A DNA stretch of 36,106 bases. Origin: Zoogloea sp. Its GTDB lineage: Bacteria; Pseudomonadota; Gammaproteobacteria; Burkholderiales; Rhodocyclaceae. The stretch covers positions 1-36,106 of the forward strand of contig JAKLLM010000003.1 in assembly GCA_023150125.1 (NCBI GenBank). The letters run 5' to 3'. Below the pieces are notes generated by a model, which searched no databases, was not told the origin of the DNA, and saw nothing but the letters and a program-made list of their open reading frames with translations. Below are positions 15,924 through 25,998 of this stretch, piece by piece. Both the position numbers and the translations under genes were made by a program. Numbering within the stretch: the first letter of the stretch is position 1; each line of letters opens with the position of its first letter.

Positions 15924-17327
15924 ATGAGCCTCCACGCCGCCTCGCTGCGCGAACAACTCTCCCGCCTGCGCCCGCGCCGCCTGTGGCCCGTGCTGCTGGT
16001 CGCCCTGGGTTGTGCGCTGGTGCTCTCGCTGCTCGCCTTCAGCCGCCTGCACTCGCGGGTCGGCGTGGAGGCGATGCACGAGACCCAGGCCTACAAGCAG
16101 CAGATCGACCGCTTCGACACGCTGCTGGCCCTGGTGCTCGACGCCGAGACCGGCGTGCGCGGCTACCTGCTCAACGAGCACAAGCGGGTGTATCTCGAGC
16201 CCTACGAGGAGAGCCGGGTGAACATCGGCCCGCTGCTGGCCCGGATCGACCAGGATTACCCGCCGGGCAACGCCGACCGGCAGGAGGTCGAGATGCTCGC
16301 CGAGCTGATCCGCCTCAAGCTCGGGCTGCTCGCCGACACCGTCGAGGCGGGCCGCGTGATCAGCGCCGGCCCGCCCGGCCAGGGCGGCATCGGCAAGGCC
16401 TACACCGACCAGATCCGCCTGTCGATCAGCGTGCTGCGCGAGCGCCTCGAGGCGCGCAACCAGGCGCTGGTGAGCGAATCGATCACGCGCTTCGGCGAGA
16501 TGGAGCACGCGGTAACGCTGCTGGCCCTGGGCGCCATCGGGCTGATCGTCATGCTGTTCGCCGTGCAGCAGCGCCAGGCCAGCCTGCGGGTGCGCATCGG
16601 CGAGCTGCTCGAGCGGGAGAACCTGGCCCTCGAATCCACGGTGTCCCAGCGCACCCGCGAGCTGTCGGACCTCGCCAGCTACCTCACCGACGCCCGCGAG
16701 GCCGAGCAGGCGCGCCTCGCCCGGGAGCTCCACGACGAGCTGGGCGCCCTCCTCACCGCCGCCAAGATGGACGCCAGCTGGCTGCTGCGCAGCCTCGGCG
16801 CCCAGGCCGGGCCCGACATCCAGGCCCGCTTCCGGCGCCTCATCGACACCATCGGCTCGGGCATCACCATCAAGCGGCGCATCATCGACGACCTGCGCCC
16901 GCCGCTGCTCCAGGGCCTCGGCCTGGTCGAGGCCCTGCGCGCCCTCACCGACGAGCTGCGCGGCGAGTTCCAGCTGGCCCTCGAGCTGCCGGCGGCCGAC
17001 CCGCCGTGCTCCGAAGACCAGTCCCTGGCCCTCTTCCGCATCGTCCAGGAGTCGATCACCAACATCCGCAAGTACGCCCACGCCCGGCACATCGAGGTCG
17101 GGCTGAAGCTCGAGGGTCAGGACATCCACCTGTGGGTGAGCGACGACGGCGACGGCTTCGACCCCGACAGCCCGCAGCTCAGCCGCCACGGCCTGGCCGG
17201 CATGAAGCACCGCGCGCAGATGTTCGCGGGCCGCTTCGATGTGCGCTCGGCCCCCGGCGCGGGCACCCGGATCGACGCCCGGATGCCGCTGCGGCCGGCC
17301 TCAGCCGACCATCAGGCCGTGGCGTAG
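15924..17327 (+). CDS. CHASE3-domain sensor histidine kinase (HisKA_3, NarX/LiaS type)
   Basis: A 467-residue membrane kinase. Helix 1 (about 21-41) and helix 2 (about 196-215) flank a periplasmic CHASE3 domain with the hallmark LVLDAETGVRGYLL (71-83). A coiled linker leads to a HisKA_3 motif, ARELHDELGALLTAAK, with phospho-acceptor H270. A HATPase follows: QESITNIRKYAHA (N box), DDGDGFD and GLAGMKHRAQ. The start at 15924 (MSLHAASLREQ) just precedes the first membrane helix; no strong ribosome site is seen. Its 3' end overlaps that of the convergent NarL-type regulator gene by 27 nt, the likely cognate partner. Confidence 0.9.
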   Translation: MSLHAASLREQLSRLRPRRLWPVLLVALGCALVLSLLAFSRLHSRVGVEAMHETQAYKQQIDRFDTLLALVLDAETGVRGYLLNEHKRVYLEPYEESRVNIGPLLARIDQDYPPGNADRQEVEMLAELIRLKLGLLADTVEAGRVISAGPPGQGGIGKAYTDQIRLSISVLRERLEARNQALVSESITRFGEMEHAVTLLALGAIGLIVMLFAVQQRQASLRVRIGELLERENLALESTVSQRTRELSDLASYLTDAREAEQARLARELHDELGALLTAAKMDASWLLRSLGAQAGPDIQARFRRLIDTIGSGITIKRRIIDDLRPPLLQGLGLVEALRALTDELRGEFQLALELPAADPPCSEDQSLALFRIVQESITNIRKYAHARHIEVGLKLEGQDIHLWVSDDGDGFDPDSPQLSRHGLAGMKHRAQMFAGRFDVRSAPGAGTRIDARMPLRPASADHQAVA

Positions 17328-17936
17328 GGCGTAGGCCGCCAGCTCGGCGTTGCTGGCCACCTCGAGCTTCTCGAGGAGGCGCGAGCGGTAGGTGCTCACC
17401 GTCTTGACGCTGAGGTTGAGCGAGTCGGCGATACCCGACACCGACTCGCCCTTCGCCAGCCGCAGGAACACCTGCAGCTCCCGCTCGGAGAGGCTCTCGT
17501 GGGGCAGCGCCGCCGACACCCCCGCCAGCTCGTCGGCGAGCAGCTCGGCGGTGCGCGGCGACACGTAGCGCCGGCCCTGGGCCACGGTACGGATGGCGCG
17601 GATCAGCTCGTCGCGCTCGCAGTCCTTGCACAGGTAGCCGTTGGCCCCGTTGCGGATCATCGGCAGCGCGTAGCGCTCCTCGGGAAAGCCGCTCAGCACC
17701 AGCACCTTGAGCGCCGAGTAGCGCTGGCGCACCGCGCGCAGCACATCCACCCCGCTCGCACCGGGCAGCGAAAGGTCGAGCAGCAGCACATCGCAGGGCT
17801 GCTCGCGCAGCTTCTGCAGCGCCTCCTCGCCGGAGGCCGCCTCGAACTCGACGCGCAAACCCAGTTCGTCGGCGAGCATCTCCCGGAACCCCGCCCGCAC
17901 GATCCTGTGATCGTCAACAATCGCCAACCGCAACAT
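17301..17936 (-). CDS. NarL/FixJ-family response regulator
   Basis: A 211-residue regulator. The receiver domain has D8/D9, phospho-acceptor D54 in LLLDLSLPG and a Lys in GYLCKDCER. The C-terminal LuxR-type helix-turn-helix reads LSERELQVFLRLAKG, then IADSLNLSVKTVSTYRSRL. GGAGG lies 9 nt before the ATG at 17936. Such regulators are phosphorylated by HisKA_3 kinases, which matches the kinase encoded head-on and overlapping at the 3' end. Target genes are unknown; the divergent DUF883 gene is one candidate. Confidence 0.93.
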   Translation of the reverse strand: MLRLAIVDDHRIVRAGFREMLADELGLRVEFEAASGEEALQKLREQPCDVLLLDLSLPGASGVDVLRAVRQRYSALKVLVLSGFPEERYALPMIRNGANGYLCKDCERDELIRAIRTVAQGRRYVSPRTAELLADELAGVSAALPHESLSERELQVFLRLAKGESVSGIADSLNLSVKTVSTYRSRLLEKLEVASNAELAAYALRHGLMVG

Positions 17937-18135
17937 GAGCACGTCCTCCAGGCCAAGTGGGGCAATTGTAGCGACACGCCCCGCCGCCATGCGCCCCGAT
18001 TCCGACAGTGACGACGGAATGCGCCTACGCCCGCCTCCGGCATCGTCGGACAGCCCGCCGGCGCGCGACGGCATAAAGTGGAAGCATCGAAACCCCGGCC
18101 CCCGCCCCGGGCGGCCTTTCGAGAGGAGAACCGCC

Positions 18136-18456
18136 ATGAAGCCCGAACAACACGCCGCACGCCTCCAGGCCGACGTCGAGCAGACCCTCGCCGACCTCAA
18201 GACCGCCACCCAGGAGCAGATCCCGGCCGTACGCGAGCGCCTCGAGCGGGCCCTGGAAGCCGCCCGGAGCGACGGCCACGCCCTCTTCGACGATGTGCGC
18301 GGCGCCGCCCGCCGGATCGCCGGCCAGGCCGCCGACACGCTGCGGGACGGCCGCGACAGCACCTGCGACTACATCAGCCACAATCCGTGGCGGGCAGCCG
18401 CCATCATCGGCGCGATCGGCGTGCTCCTCGGCGCCGCAATCAGCCGCCGCCCCTGA
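18136..18456 (+). CDS. DUF883 (ElaB/YqjD-like) membrane-anchored protein
   Basis: A 106-residue protein with a long amphipathic, Ala/Glu/Arg-rich helical region (about 1-80) and a single C-terminal membrane segment, AAAIIGAIGVLLGAAI, preceded by HNPWRA. The conserved NPWRA and C-terminal anchor are hallmarks of the ElaB/YqjD/DUF883 family. Enteric members bind ribosomes at the inner membrane in stationary phase; that role is only inferred here. GAGAGGAG precedes the ATG. The divergent neighbour is the NarL-type regulator. Confidence 0.88.
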   Translation: MKPEQHAARLQADVEQTLADLKTATQEQIPAVRERLERALEAARSDGHALFDDVRGAARRIAGQAADTLRDGRDSTCDYISHNPWRAAAIIGAIGVLLGAAISRRP

Positions 18457-18463
18457 CGGCACC

Positions 18464-18509
18464 GGCCGTGCGGGCCTTGTGGATATTGTGGGACAAGGCC
18501 TACACGGCT
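18464..18509. repeat. Long interrupted inverted repeat after the DUF883 gene
   Basis: GGCCTTGT (18473-18480) and ACAAGGCC (18493-18500) are perfectly complementary around a 12-nt AT-richer loop. Outside them, after a 2x2 mismatch, GGCCGTG (18464-18470) pairs with CACGGCT (18503-18509), with one G-T pair. The result is an interrupted stem of about 15 bp. No T tract follows, so it is not a classical terminator. It may be an mRNA structure or a protein-binding site upstream of the PRC-barrel-like gene. Confidence 0.55.
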
Positions 18510-18592
18510 ATCGGCGACAACCGACTGCCCGCCCCCGGCGATCCGCGCGAAGATAAGGCCATGACATTCTCCCCGCCCGCCGGGAGCACACG

Positions 18593-19024
18593 ATGAAGAC
18601 CACCGCCGCCATCCGCACCGCCCTGCGCCGCCCGCTGCTCCTCGCCGCCCTGGCCGGCAGCCTGTCGATCGCCTTCCTGGCCGGCGCCACCACCGCCCAC
18701 ACCCTGCTCGCCCCGCGCCCGGTGGACCGGGCGCTGGCCACCACCGCGCTGCCCGGCAACCCGGCCTGGCAGCCCGACGAGCACGCGATCGGGCGCGACA
18801 TCTACTCCCCCCGCGGCACGCCCCTCGGCCGCCTCGTCGCGGTGTTCGACCGCCGCGCCGGCCAGGGCGCCTACGCCTTGATCGCCACCTACGACCGCGA
18901 CGCCCAGCTCGCCGGTGAGATCGCCGTGCCGATGAGCCGGCTCGACCTGCAGGGCGAACGCCTGGTGCTCTCCAGCCCCGCCGGCAGCCCGCCCGATGGC
19001 GAGGCGCGCCGCTGGCAGATGTGA
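18593..19024 (+). CDS. Membrane-anchored PRC-barrel-like protein
   Basis: A 143-residue protein with an N-terminal hydrophobic segment (about 15-40) that is either a signal anchor or a signal peptide (ATTAHTLLA). The C-terminal half resembles a PRC-barrel: an IGRDIYSPRGTPLGRLVAVF strand pair (split around 66-85), then IATYDRD and IAVPMSRLDLQGERLVLSS. PRC-barrel proteins are small beta-rich modules of varied function, so no activity is assigned. GGGAG precedes the ATG. It may be co-transcribed with the DUF883 gene 136 nt upstream, across the inverted repeat. Confidence 0.72.
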   Translation: MKTTAAIRTALRRPLLLAALAGSLSIAFLAGATTAHTLLAPRPVDRALATTALPGNPAWQPDEHAIGRDIYSPRGTPLGRLVAVFDRRAGQGAYALIATYDRDAQLAGEIAVPMSRLDLQGERLVLSSPAGSPPDGEARRWQM

Positions 19025-19073
19025 GCCCGCCAGCCGCCAGGGCCCGCCGAGCCGTGCTGCGGCAGGCCCGGCC

Positions 19074-19883
19074 TCAGCCGCCGATGTCCATCGCCTGCAC
19101 CGCCACCGGCCGGAAGGCGCCGCAGGCCTCGTCGTAATCCAGCCGCTCCAAGCTGCAGCGCCGCTCGCCCGCCACCAGCGCGTGACGGATCACGTTCACC
19201 GAATTCGGGTGCCCTCCGCGCAGCCGCCGGGACGTCGCGGTGCCCGCCAGCGCCGTCCAGCAGCCCCGCGCCACCGGGCCATAGCGCTCGGCCAGCGGGC
19301 GGCAGAAGGGCGCATGGACATGCCCCGAAAGCACCAGGTCGGCCCCCGCCAGCGCCCACCCCATCACCGCCTCCCGCGCCCCGCGGACGATGTCCGCTTC
19401 GTCGGCCAGCGCGGCCACGTCCAGCGGATGGTGGACCACCACCACCCGCAACTGCCACGGGCGAGCACGGCGCAGGCAGCGGCTCACCGCCTCGACCTGC
19501 GCCGGCGAGATCTCCCCGTGCCGATGGCGCCAGCGGCGCGTGCTGTCGACCCCCACCACCAGCAGGTCGGCGAGCCTGCCCGCGGACACCACCCCATCGC
19601 CGAACCAGCGCCGGAAACCGCGGTAGGGACACAACAGGCGCGACACGGGATCGAACAGGGGCAGGTCGTGATTGCCCGGCACCACCAGCCGCGGGCAGTC
19701 GGGCAAGCGCGCCATGAAGGCCGCCGCCGCCGCGAACTCGGCGGGCCGGGCGCGCTGGGTCACGTCGCCGGAGACGACGACCAGATCCGGCCCCAGCGCC
19801 TCGGCCAGCGCCAGCAATGCGCCCACCACCGGCGGGCGTTCGGTGCCGAAATGGGGGTCGGAGATCTGCAGGATGACGCTCAT
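19074..19883 (-). CDS. Calcineurin-like metallophosphoesterase
   Basis: A 269-residue soluble phosphoesterase. The five metal-site motifs are in order: ISDPHFG near the N-terminus, VVSGDVTQ, VPGNHDLP, VVVVHHPLD and LSGHVHAP. These ligand residues bind the two catalytic metals. GGGAGG lies just before the ATG at 19883, and that ATG overlaps the stop of the lipid kinase gene (ATGA), so the two proteins are probably made together. The family includes cAMP phosphodiesterases and lipid or nucleotide phosphatases; the pairing with a lipid kinase suggests a lipid-related substrate, but this is inference. Confidence 0.9.
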   Translation of the reverse strand: MSVILQISDPHFGTERPPVVGALLALAEALGPDLVVVSGDVTQRARPAEFAAAAAFMARLPDCPRLVVPGNHDLPLFDPVSRLLCPYRGFRRWFGDGVVSAGRLADLLVVGVDSTRRWRHRHGEISPAQVEAVSRCLRRARPWQLRVVVVHHPLDVAALADEADIVRGAREAVMGWALAGADLVLSGHVHAPFCRPLAERYGPVARGCWTALAGTATSRRLRGGHPNSVNVIRHALVAGERRCSLERLDYDEACGAFRPVAVQAMDIGG

Positions 19884-20854
19884 GCCGCCTCCCGCGGCGC
19901 CAGCAGCCACAGGGGCCGCTCGGCCACGCTGAAGACCAGCGGCGGACGCATCCGGATGCTCTCGCCGTCGATCGCCACCGCCACGTCCCGCGCCGGCCAC
20001 CAGCGCCGCCCCGGCTCGATCTGCAGGCGCCGGAACACCAGGCGCTCCACCGCGTCAGCCTCGCCCAGGCGGCCCAGGGCGCCCTTCAGCGCCAGCCCGA
20101 GCAGGGCACCGCGGCCAAGGGGCCGCAGCACCAGCCCGACCAGCCGACCGGCCTCCAGCTCTGCCGCCTCGGGTACGCCGAGCTGTTCGAGCTGCAGGCG
20201 GTTGTTGGCCACGAACACCGTTGAGCTGGTGAGGCTGCGCTCCACCCCGGGCCCGTCGGGCGCGCCAGCCTGCAGGCGGATCGGGTGCTGGCAGTGTTGC
20301 CCCAGGAGCGTCAGCAGCGCCGCGCCCCAGGCCGTCAGCCGGCTGCGCCCCCACTGCTGCTTGAAGGCCTCGCGGTCCTCCAGCAGGCGCGGGTAGAGGC
20401 CGAAGCTGGCATTGACCAGGAAGATCCGGCCGTTGAGGCTCCCCACCTGCACCGGCCGCAGGTGGCCGCCCAGCACCGCGGCCACCGCCTCGGCCGGATC
20501 GGCGGGAAAGCCATGGCAACGGCCGAAGTAATTGAAGGTGCCCTGGGGGATCGCGCTGAAGGCGACCCCGGCGCCCATCGCCGCGCGGGCCACGGTGTTG
20601 AGGGTTCCATCGCCCCCGACCGCCACCAGCAGGCCACGCAATGCGCCGGCGTGGGCCGCCGCGGCAGCTGCAGTCGCCTCGAGCTCGCCCGCCCGGGCGA
20701 CCTGGCGCACGCTCACCTGGCAACCGGCGGCACTCACCGCGTCGCGGATCACCCCGGCCAGCGCCTCGCCCTGCCGGCGGCCGGCGGCGCCATTGACCAC
20801 CACCACCCAGGGCGGCGGGCTGGCCAGGGAAGGCGCCGGGCCGCGCCCTGCCAC
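19880..20854 (-). CDS. Diacylglycerol kinase-family lipid kinase
   Basis: A 324-residue protein with a DAGK catalytic domain. VVVVNGAAGRRQG lies near the N-terminus and the nucleotide motif is VAVGGDGTLNTVARA, followed by PQGTFNYFGR. The C-terminal beta domain contains DGESIRMRPP and ends VFSVAERPLWLLAP. This family (YegS/BmrU/DagK-like) phosphorylates diacylglycerol or related lipids at the membrane surface. No ATG lies near the domain. GTG at 20854 is preferred because codons upstream of it show weaker third-position GC bias; GTG at 20950 would add 32 residues. Its stop overlaps the metallophosphoesterase start by 4 nt. Confidence 0.82.
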   Translation of the reverse strand: MAGRGPAPSLASPPPWVVVVNGAAGRRQGEALAGVIRDAVSAAGCQVSVRQVARAGELEATAAAAAAHAGALRGLLVAVGGDGTLNTVARAAMGAGVAFSAIPQGTFNYFGRCHGFPADPAEAVAAVLGGHLRPVQVGSLNGRIFLVNASFGLYPRLLEDREAFKQQWGRSRLTAWGAALLTLLGQHCQHPIRLQAGAPDGPGVERSLTSSTVFVANNRLQLEQLGVPEAAELEAGRLVGLVLRPLGRGALLGLALKGALGRLGEADAVERLVFRRLQIEPGRRWWPARDVAVAIDGESIRMRPPLVFSVAERPLWLLAPREAA

Positions 20855-21260
20855 ACCGTGCTCGGCGAGCCCTCGATGGCACACCCCGGGGGCTGGCGCA
20901 GGCCTCTGGCAGACGGGATCTTCGGCGACAGGACGGGGGGGCTCGGTCACGGGCTCGCGGCCTCGGGCAGGCTTGATCGACCCTCCAAGCCTAGCGCCCG
21001 CGCGCCCCCGTGCCTGTGGGCCCAGCCCTCGACGCACTGTAGGACGGCACCGACAGACACGCCGCCGGAGCCGGGAGTAATCTCGACAAAAACGCGCCGG
21101 GGGCGGACGTGGGAATCGGCTGACAGACGATTCGGCCCTGCCCGACGGCGGCGCCCCGCGGGCGCACCTAGACTGGCAATCGACACCGGCAGCGCCGTCG
21201 CGGCGGGCATCCCCCCGCGCCATCCCTGCCACCGCAAGCCCCGCCCCAGACGAGTCGCCC
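20855..21260. other. About 400-nt region between the lipid kinase and the receiver-only gene
   Basis: The genes on either side point away from each other. The part nearest the kinase (20855-20950) may be coding if the upstream GTG is used. I see no RNA gene, strong promoter pair or convincing inverted repeat in the rest; promoters for both genes presumably lie here. Confidence 0.4.
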
Positions 21261-21659
21261 ATGCCTCCAGTACCGCCGCTGAAAACCGTGATCGTCGAGG
21301 ACAACCCCGTCCTCCTGGACCTGCTCACCGGGATGCTCGCCAGCATTCCGGGCGTCGACCTGGTCGGCCATGCCGACAGCGAGGCGGCCGCCATCTCGCT
21401 GCTCCGGGAAGCGCGCCCCCAGCTGGCCATCGTCGATCTCGAGCTACGCGCCGGCACCGGCCTCAAGGTGCTCGGGGCAGTGCATGACGCGCCCGCCGAT
21501 TTCGGCGCCCCCCGCGCGGTGGTGTTCTCCAACCACGCCCACCCGGTCGTCAAGAGCCGCTGCCTCAATCTGGGCGCGGTGGCCTTCTTCGACAAATCCT
21601 TCCAGATGGAGGAGCTCCTGGAGTTCGTCCAGCAGGCGGCCGAATCCCGCCCCGGCTGA
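21261..21659 (+). CDS. Single-domain response regulator (CheY-like)
   Basis: A 132-residue protein made only of a receiver domain. Acidic residues E13/D14 in VIVEDNPVL, phospho-acceptor D59 in LAIVDLELRAGTG and K112 in FFDKSFQ are all present, so it should be phosphorylatable. The residue set resembles receivers of NarL-type regulators, but no helix-turn-helix follows. It probably passes phosphoryl groups or acts by protein contacts. No kinase gene is adjacent, so it is an orphan. No strong ribosome site precedes the ATG. Confidence 0.88.
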   Translation: MPPVPPLKTVIVEDNPVLLDLLTGMLASIPGVDLVGHADSEAAAISLLREARPQLAIVDLELRAGTGLKVLGAVHDAPADFGAPRAVVFSNHAHPVVKSRCLNLGAVAFFDKSFQMEELLEFVQQAAESRPG

Positions 21660-21728
21660 ACGGCGCGCGCGGCCTCCTGCGCCCGGAAGGGCCGACAGCC
21701 CCCTGCGGGCGGCACGAACGTAAACGCG

Positions 21729-21753
21729 AAAAAGGGGTGGTCGCCCACCCCTT
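21729..21753 (-). terminator. Intrinsic terminator of the BON lipoprotein gene
   Basis: A perfect 9-bp stem (21732-21740 with 21745-21753) closes a 4-nt loop. Read on the minus strand it is followed by a run of T residues (complement of the A run from 21729). It lies 33 nt beyond the stop codon. Confidence 0.88.
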
Positions 21754-21785
21754 GTCTGCTCGCGTCTCGCGGGTCCGGCCCGCGC

Positions 21786-22097
21786 TCAGGGCCGGACGAC
21801 GATGTCGTTCCTCACCGACACGACCCCCGGCGTGCTGCGGGCCAGCTCCTCGGCCTGGCTGCGCTCCGCGGGGCTCTTGGCGAAGCCGGAGAGCTGGACG
21901 GTGCCCTTCAGCGTCTCGACGCTGATCGCCATCGCGCTCACCGCCTTGTCCTCGGCCAGCCGGGCCTTCACCCGGGTGGTGATGGTGGTGTCGTCCACAT
22001 ACTGGCCGACGGTGGATTGCTCGCGGGTCACGGCACAACCGGCGGCGGTGAAGGCCAGCAGGCCGGCCAGGGCAAGGGAAACGGCAGTGGTTTTCAT
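21786..22097 (-). CDS. BON-domain (OsmY-like) lipoprotein
   Basis: A 103-residue exported protein. The signal peptide MKTTAVSLALAGLLAF ends in a TAAGC sequence, a plausible though non-ideal lipobox with Cys21 as the lipidated residue. The mature part is one BON domain: DDTTITTRVKARLAED, then ISVETLKGTVQLSGF and the end SVRNDIVVRP. BON proteins such as OsmY and DolP are periplasmic or outer-membrane stress proteins that bind phospholipid. GAAGGAG precedes the ATG. The terminator at 21729-21753 follows, so it is probably the end of its transcription unit. Confidence 0.9.
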   Translation of the reverse strand: MKTTAVSLALAGLLAFTAAGCAVTREQSTVGQYVDDTTITTRVKARLAEDKAVSAMAISVETLKGTVQLSGFAKSPAERSQAEELARSTPGVVSVRNDIVVRP

Positions 22098-22250
22098 GTT
22101 CGGCTCCTTCGATCCAGACGATGCTCGGCGGGACATTCCCGACGGGTGTTGCTGATCGAAAGGATAGGGCCCGGCGCCACGGGGCGATGTCCGACATGGC
22201 GGATTGGGCTGTAGGAAGAATCCTGCCCGGGCCGGGCGGCGCCTCGCCCT

Positions 22251-22670
22251 TCAGCGGCCCCCTCGCCCGGTGCCTGCGGCCGGCGCGTAGGCGCAGTAGC
22301 CCGGCCGCGGCCCCACCTGGGGGTGCTTGCGGCAGGTGTCGGGGCGCAGGTCGTACACCGTGCAGCGGCGCGTCGCTGCATCGAGGTAAAGGCAATCGCC
22401 GCTGGCCCGGCGGGCCAGCGTGAAGATGCTGCGCTTGAAATTGAAATGCTCGACCACGCCGGCCTTGGCGAGGCGCCGGGCGATCTGCTTGGGTGCCTCG
22501 TGCTCGGCTTCGAAGGCGTCCACGAGCTGCAGCCGCACCAGGTCGGGCAGCCGGACTTCCACCGGCATCGTGCAGCAGTTGGCCACGCAGCCGGCGCACA
22601 GGCCGTTGCGGTAGCGGGTCCAGGTTTCCAGACGGTCGACGTCCACCTGGGAAGGGCCGGTTGAAGCCAT
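22251..22670 (-). CDS. YkgJ-family cysteine-cluster protein
   Basis: A 139-residue soluble protein with the CxxCxxxCC cluster CAGCVANCC (C25, C28, C32, C33). Further cysteines follow in SGDCLYLD, TRRCTVY and RPDTCRKHP. This set defines the YkgJ/UPF0153 family, thought to bind zinc or an iron-sulfur cluster; the function is unknown. GAGGG lies upstream of the ATG at 22670. In-frame upstream Met codons exist but lack a better site. The C-terminus is Gly/Arg-rich. It diverges from the PhnD-type gene. Confidence 0.85.
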   Translation of the reverse strand: MASTGPSQVDVDRLETWTRYRNGLCAGCVANCCTMPVEVRLPDLVRLQLVDAFEAEHEAPKQIARRLAKAGVVEHFNFKRSIFTLARRASGDCLYLDAATRRCTVYDLRPDTCRKHPQVGPRPGYCAYAPAAGTGRGGR

Positions 22671-22776
22671 CGAAATTCCCTCGGTTTGCATGCAGGCCCG
22701 GCCGAAGCAGGCTCCGCCGGGGGCGCATGTATCGTCCCCCGGGCCCGCTCCTGTCAAGGGCATCCTGCCGGGCCGC

Positions 22777-22805
22777 TTGGGCGGGGCATCGGGCCGGGGC
22801 ATAAT
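22777..22805 (+). promoter_or_regulatory. Candidate sigma70 promoter of the PhnD-kinase pair
   Basis: TTGGGC (22777-22782) and CATAAT (22800-22805) are 17 nt apart; the -10 matches five of six consensus bases. Initiation near 22812 would leave a short leader before the ATG at 22834. Confidence 0.5.
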
Positions 22806-22833
22806 TGACAAAATCTCACCTCAGGAATCCCCG

Positions 22834-23673
22834 ATGCCCGCACGCCCCCTCCTCGCCGCAGCCCTGCTCGCCGTGGGCCTGTCGACCGCCGCGGCCCAGG
22901 AGACCAGCTACCGCTTCTCGCCGGTCAACCAGTGGGACATCAACAAGACCGCCGCCTACTGGAACCCGATCATCCAGTACGTCTCCGAGAAGAGCGGCGT
23001 GAAGCTCCAGCTCAAGATCGGGCGCACCTCGGCCGACACCACCAGCTATGTGCTCGCCCAGGAGGTCGAATTCGTGTTCAGCAACCATCTGTTCAGCCCG
23101 GAGCGCGACGCGCTCGGCTGGAAGGTCTTCGGCCGCCGCAACGCGCCGGCGCTGCACGGCCAGATCGCCGTGCCGGCCGATTCGCCGATCACCAGGCTCG
23201 AGGAGCTGCGGGGCCAGGAGGTGGCCTTTGCCGGGCCGGAGGCCTTCGTCGGCTACAAGGTGCCCTACGCCCACCTGGCCTCGAAGGGCATCGATGTGAA
23301 GGTCGTCTTCGGCGGCAACCAGAACGCCGCGATCACCCAGATGTTCGCCGGCAAGGCCAAGGCCACCGGCAGCAACTCGATGCTGATCGAAGGCTACGCC
23401 CGGCGCGAGAACAGGAAGTTCCGCATCCTGTGGACGTCCGAGCCCTACCACGACCTGGCCCTGATGGCCTCCGGCAAGGTGCCCGACAAAGACCTCAAGG
23501 CCGTGGCCGGCGCCTTCCTCGAGATGCACAAGGACGCCCGCGGCCGCGAGGTGCTGCACAAGGCCTCGCAGGAGGTCGGGCTGGATGCCGACGCCTACTT
23601 CATCCCGGCCAGCGGCAGCGACTACGCCGCCTACCGCCGCTTCTACCAGAGCGCCCCGGCGGGCGTGCGCTGA
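22834..23673 (+). CDS. PhnD-type phosphate/phosphonate-family periplasmic binding protein
   Basis: A 279-residue exported protein with a signal peptide, MPARPLLAAALLAVGLSTAAA, cleaved near AAQ. The mature chain begins SYRFSPVNQWDINKTAAYW and shows the family pattern: LQLKIGRTSADTTSYV, then EVEFVFSNHLF, the IAVPADSPITRLEELRGQ segment (108-125) and VAFAGPEAFVGYKVP. This is the PhnD/THI5-like fold. There are no transporter genes nearby; instead a hybrid kinase gene follows 14 nt later, so it probably serves as a periplasmic ligand-sensing partner. AGGA lies upstream of the ATG. Confidence 0.88.
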   Translation: MPARPLLAAALLAVGLSTAAAQETSYRFSPVNQWDINKTAAYWNPIIQYVSEKSGVKLQLKIGRTSADTTSYVLAQEVEFVFSNHLFSPERDALGWKVFGRRNAPALHGQIAVPADSPITRLEELRGQEVAFAGPEAFVGYKVPYAHLASKGIDVKVVFGGNQNAAITQMFAGKAKATGSNSMLIEGYARRENRKFRILWTSEPYHDLALMASGKVPDKDLKAVAGAFLEMHKDARGREVLHKASQEVGLDADAYFIPASGSDYAAYRRFYQSAPAGVR

Positions 23674-23687
23674 GCCTGCCACGCCCT

Positions 23688-25709
<2,022 letters not shown>

Positions 25710-25998
25710 GCGGCCCGGCCGCGGCTGACAGGCGGGCGGCACCGCAAGCCCGGGCCCGCCGGCGGCATCAAGCACTTCACCGTTTGCCGCCGAGCCACCC
25801 CGCCGGCGCGGCGGCGAGCACCTCGAACGCGAAACCGCCAAACTTTCCGGCATCGCGGCCGTTGACCACAAGGCGTCCGGGCCGCGGCACCCGCCCGATG
25901 CACCCACCCGATTCCTGCGGGGACCACCATGATCCACACCCGGATCGTCGCCAGGCACCCAACCCGGCCGACGACCGCAGCACAGGAAGACTGACCCG

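Noticed and set aside
25929-25994. A 21-codon mini-frame (MIHTRIVARH...) just upstream of the GTPase gene
   Set aside because: It is too short, without a convincing ribosome site or peptide features, to separate from chance.
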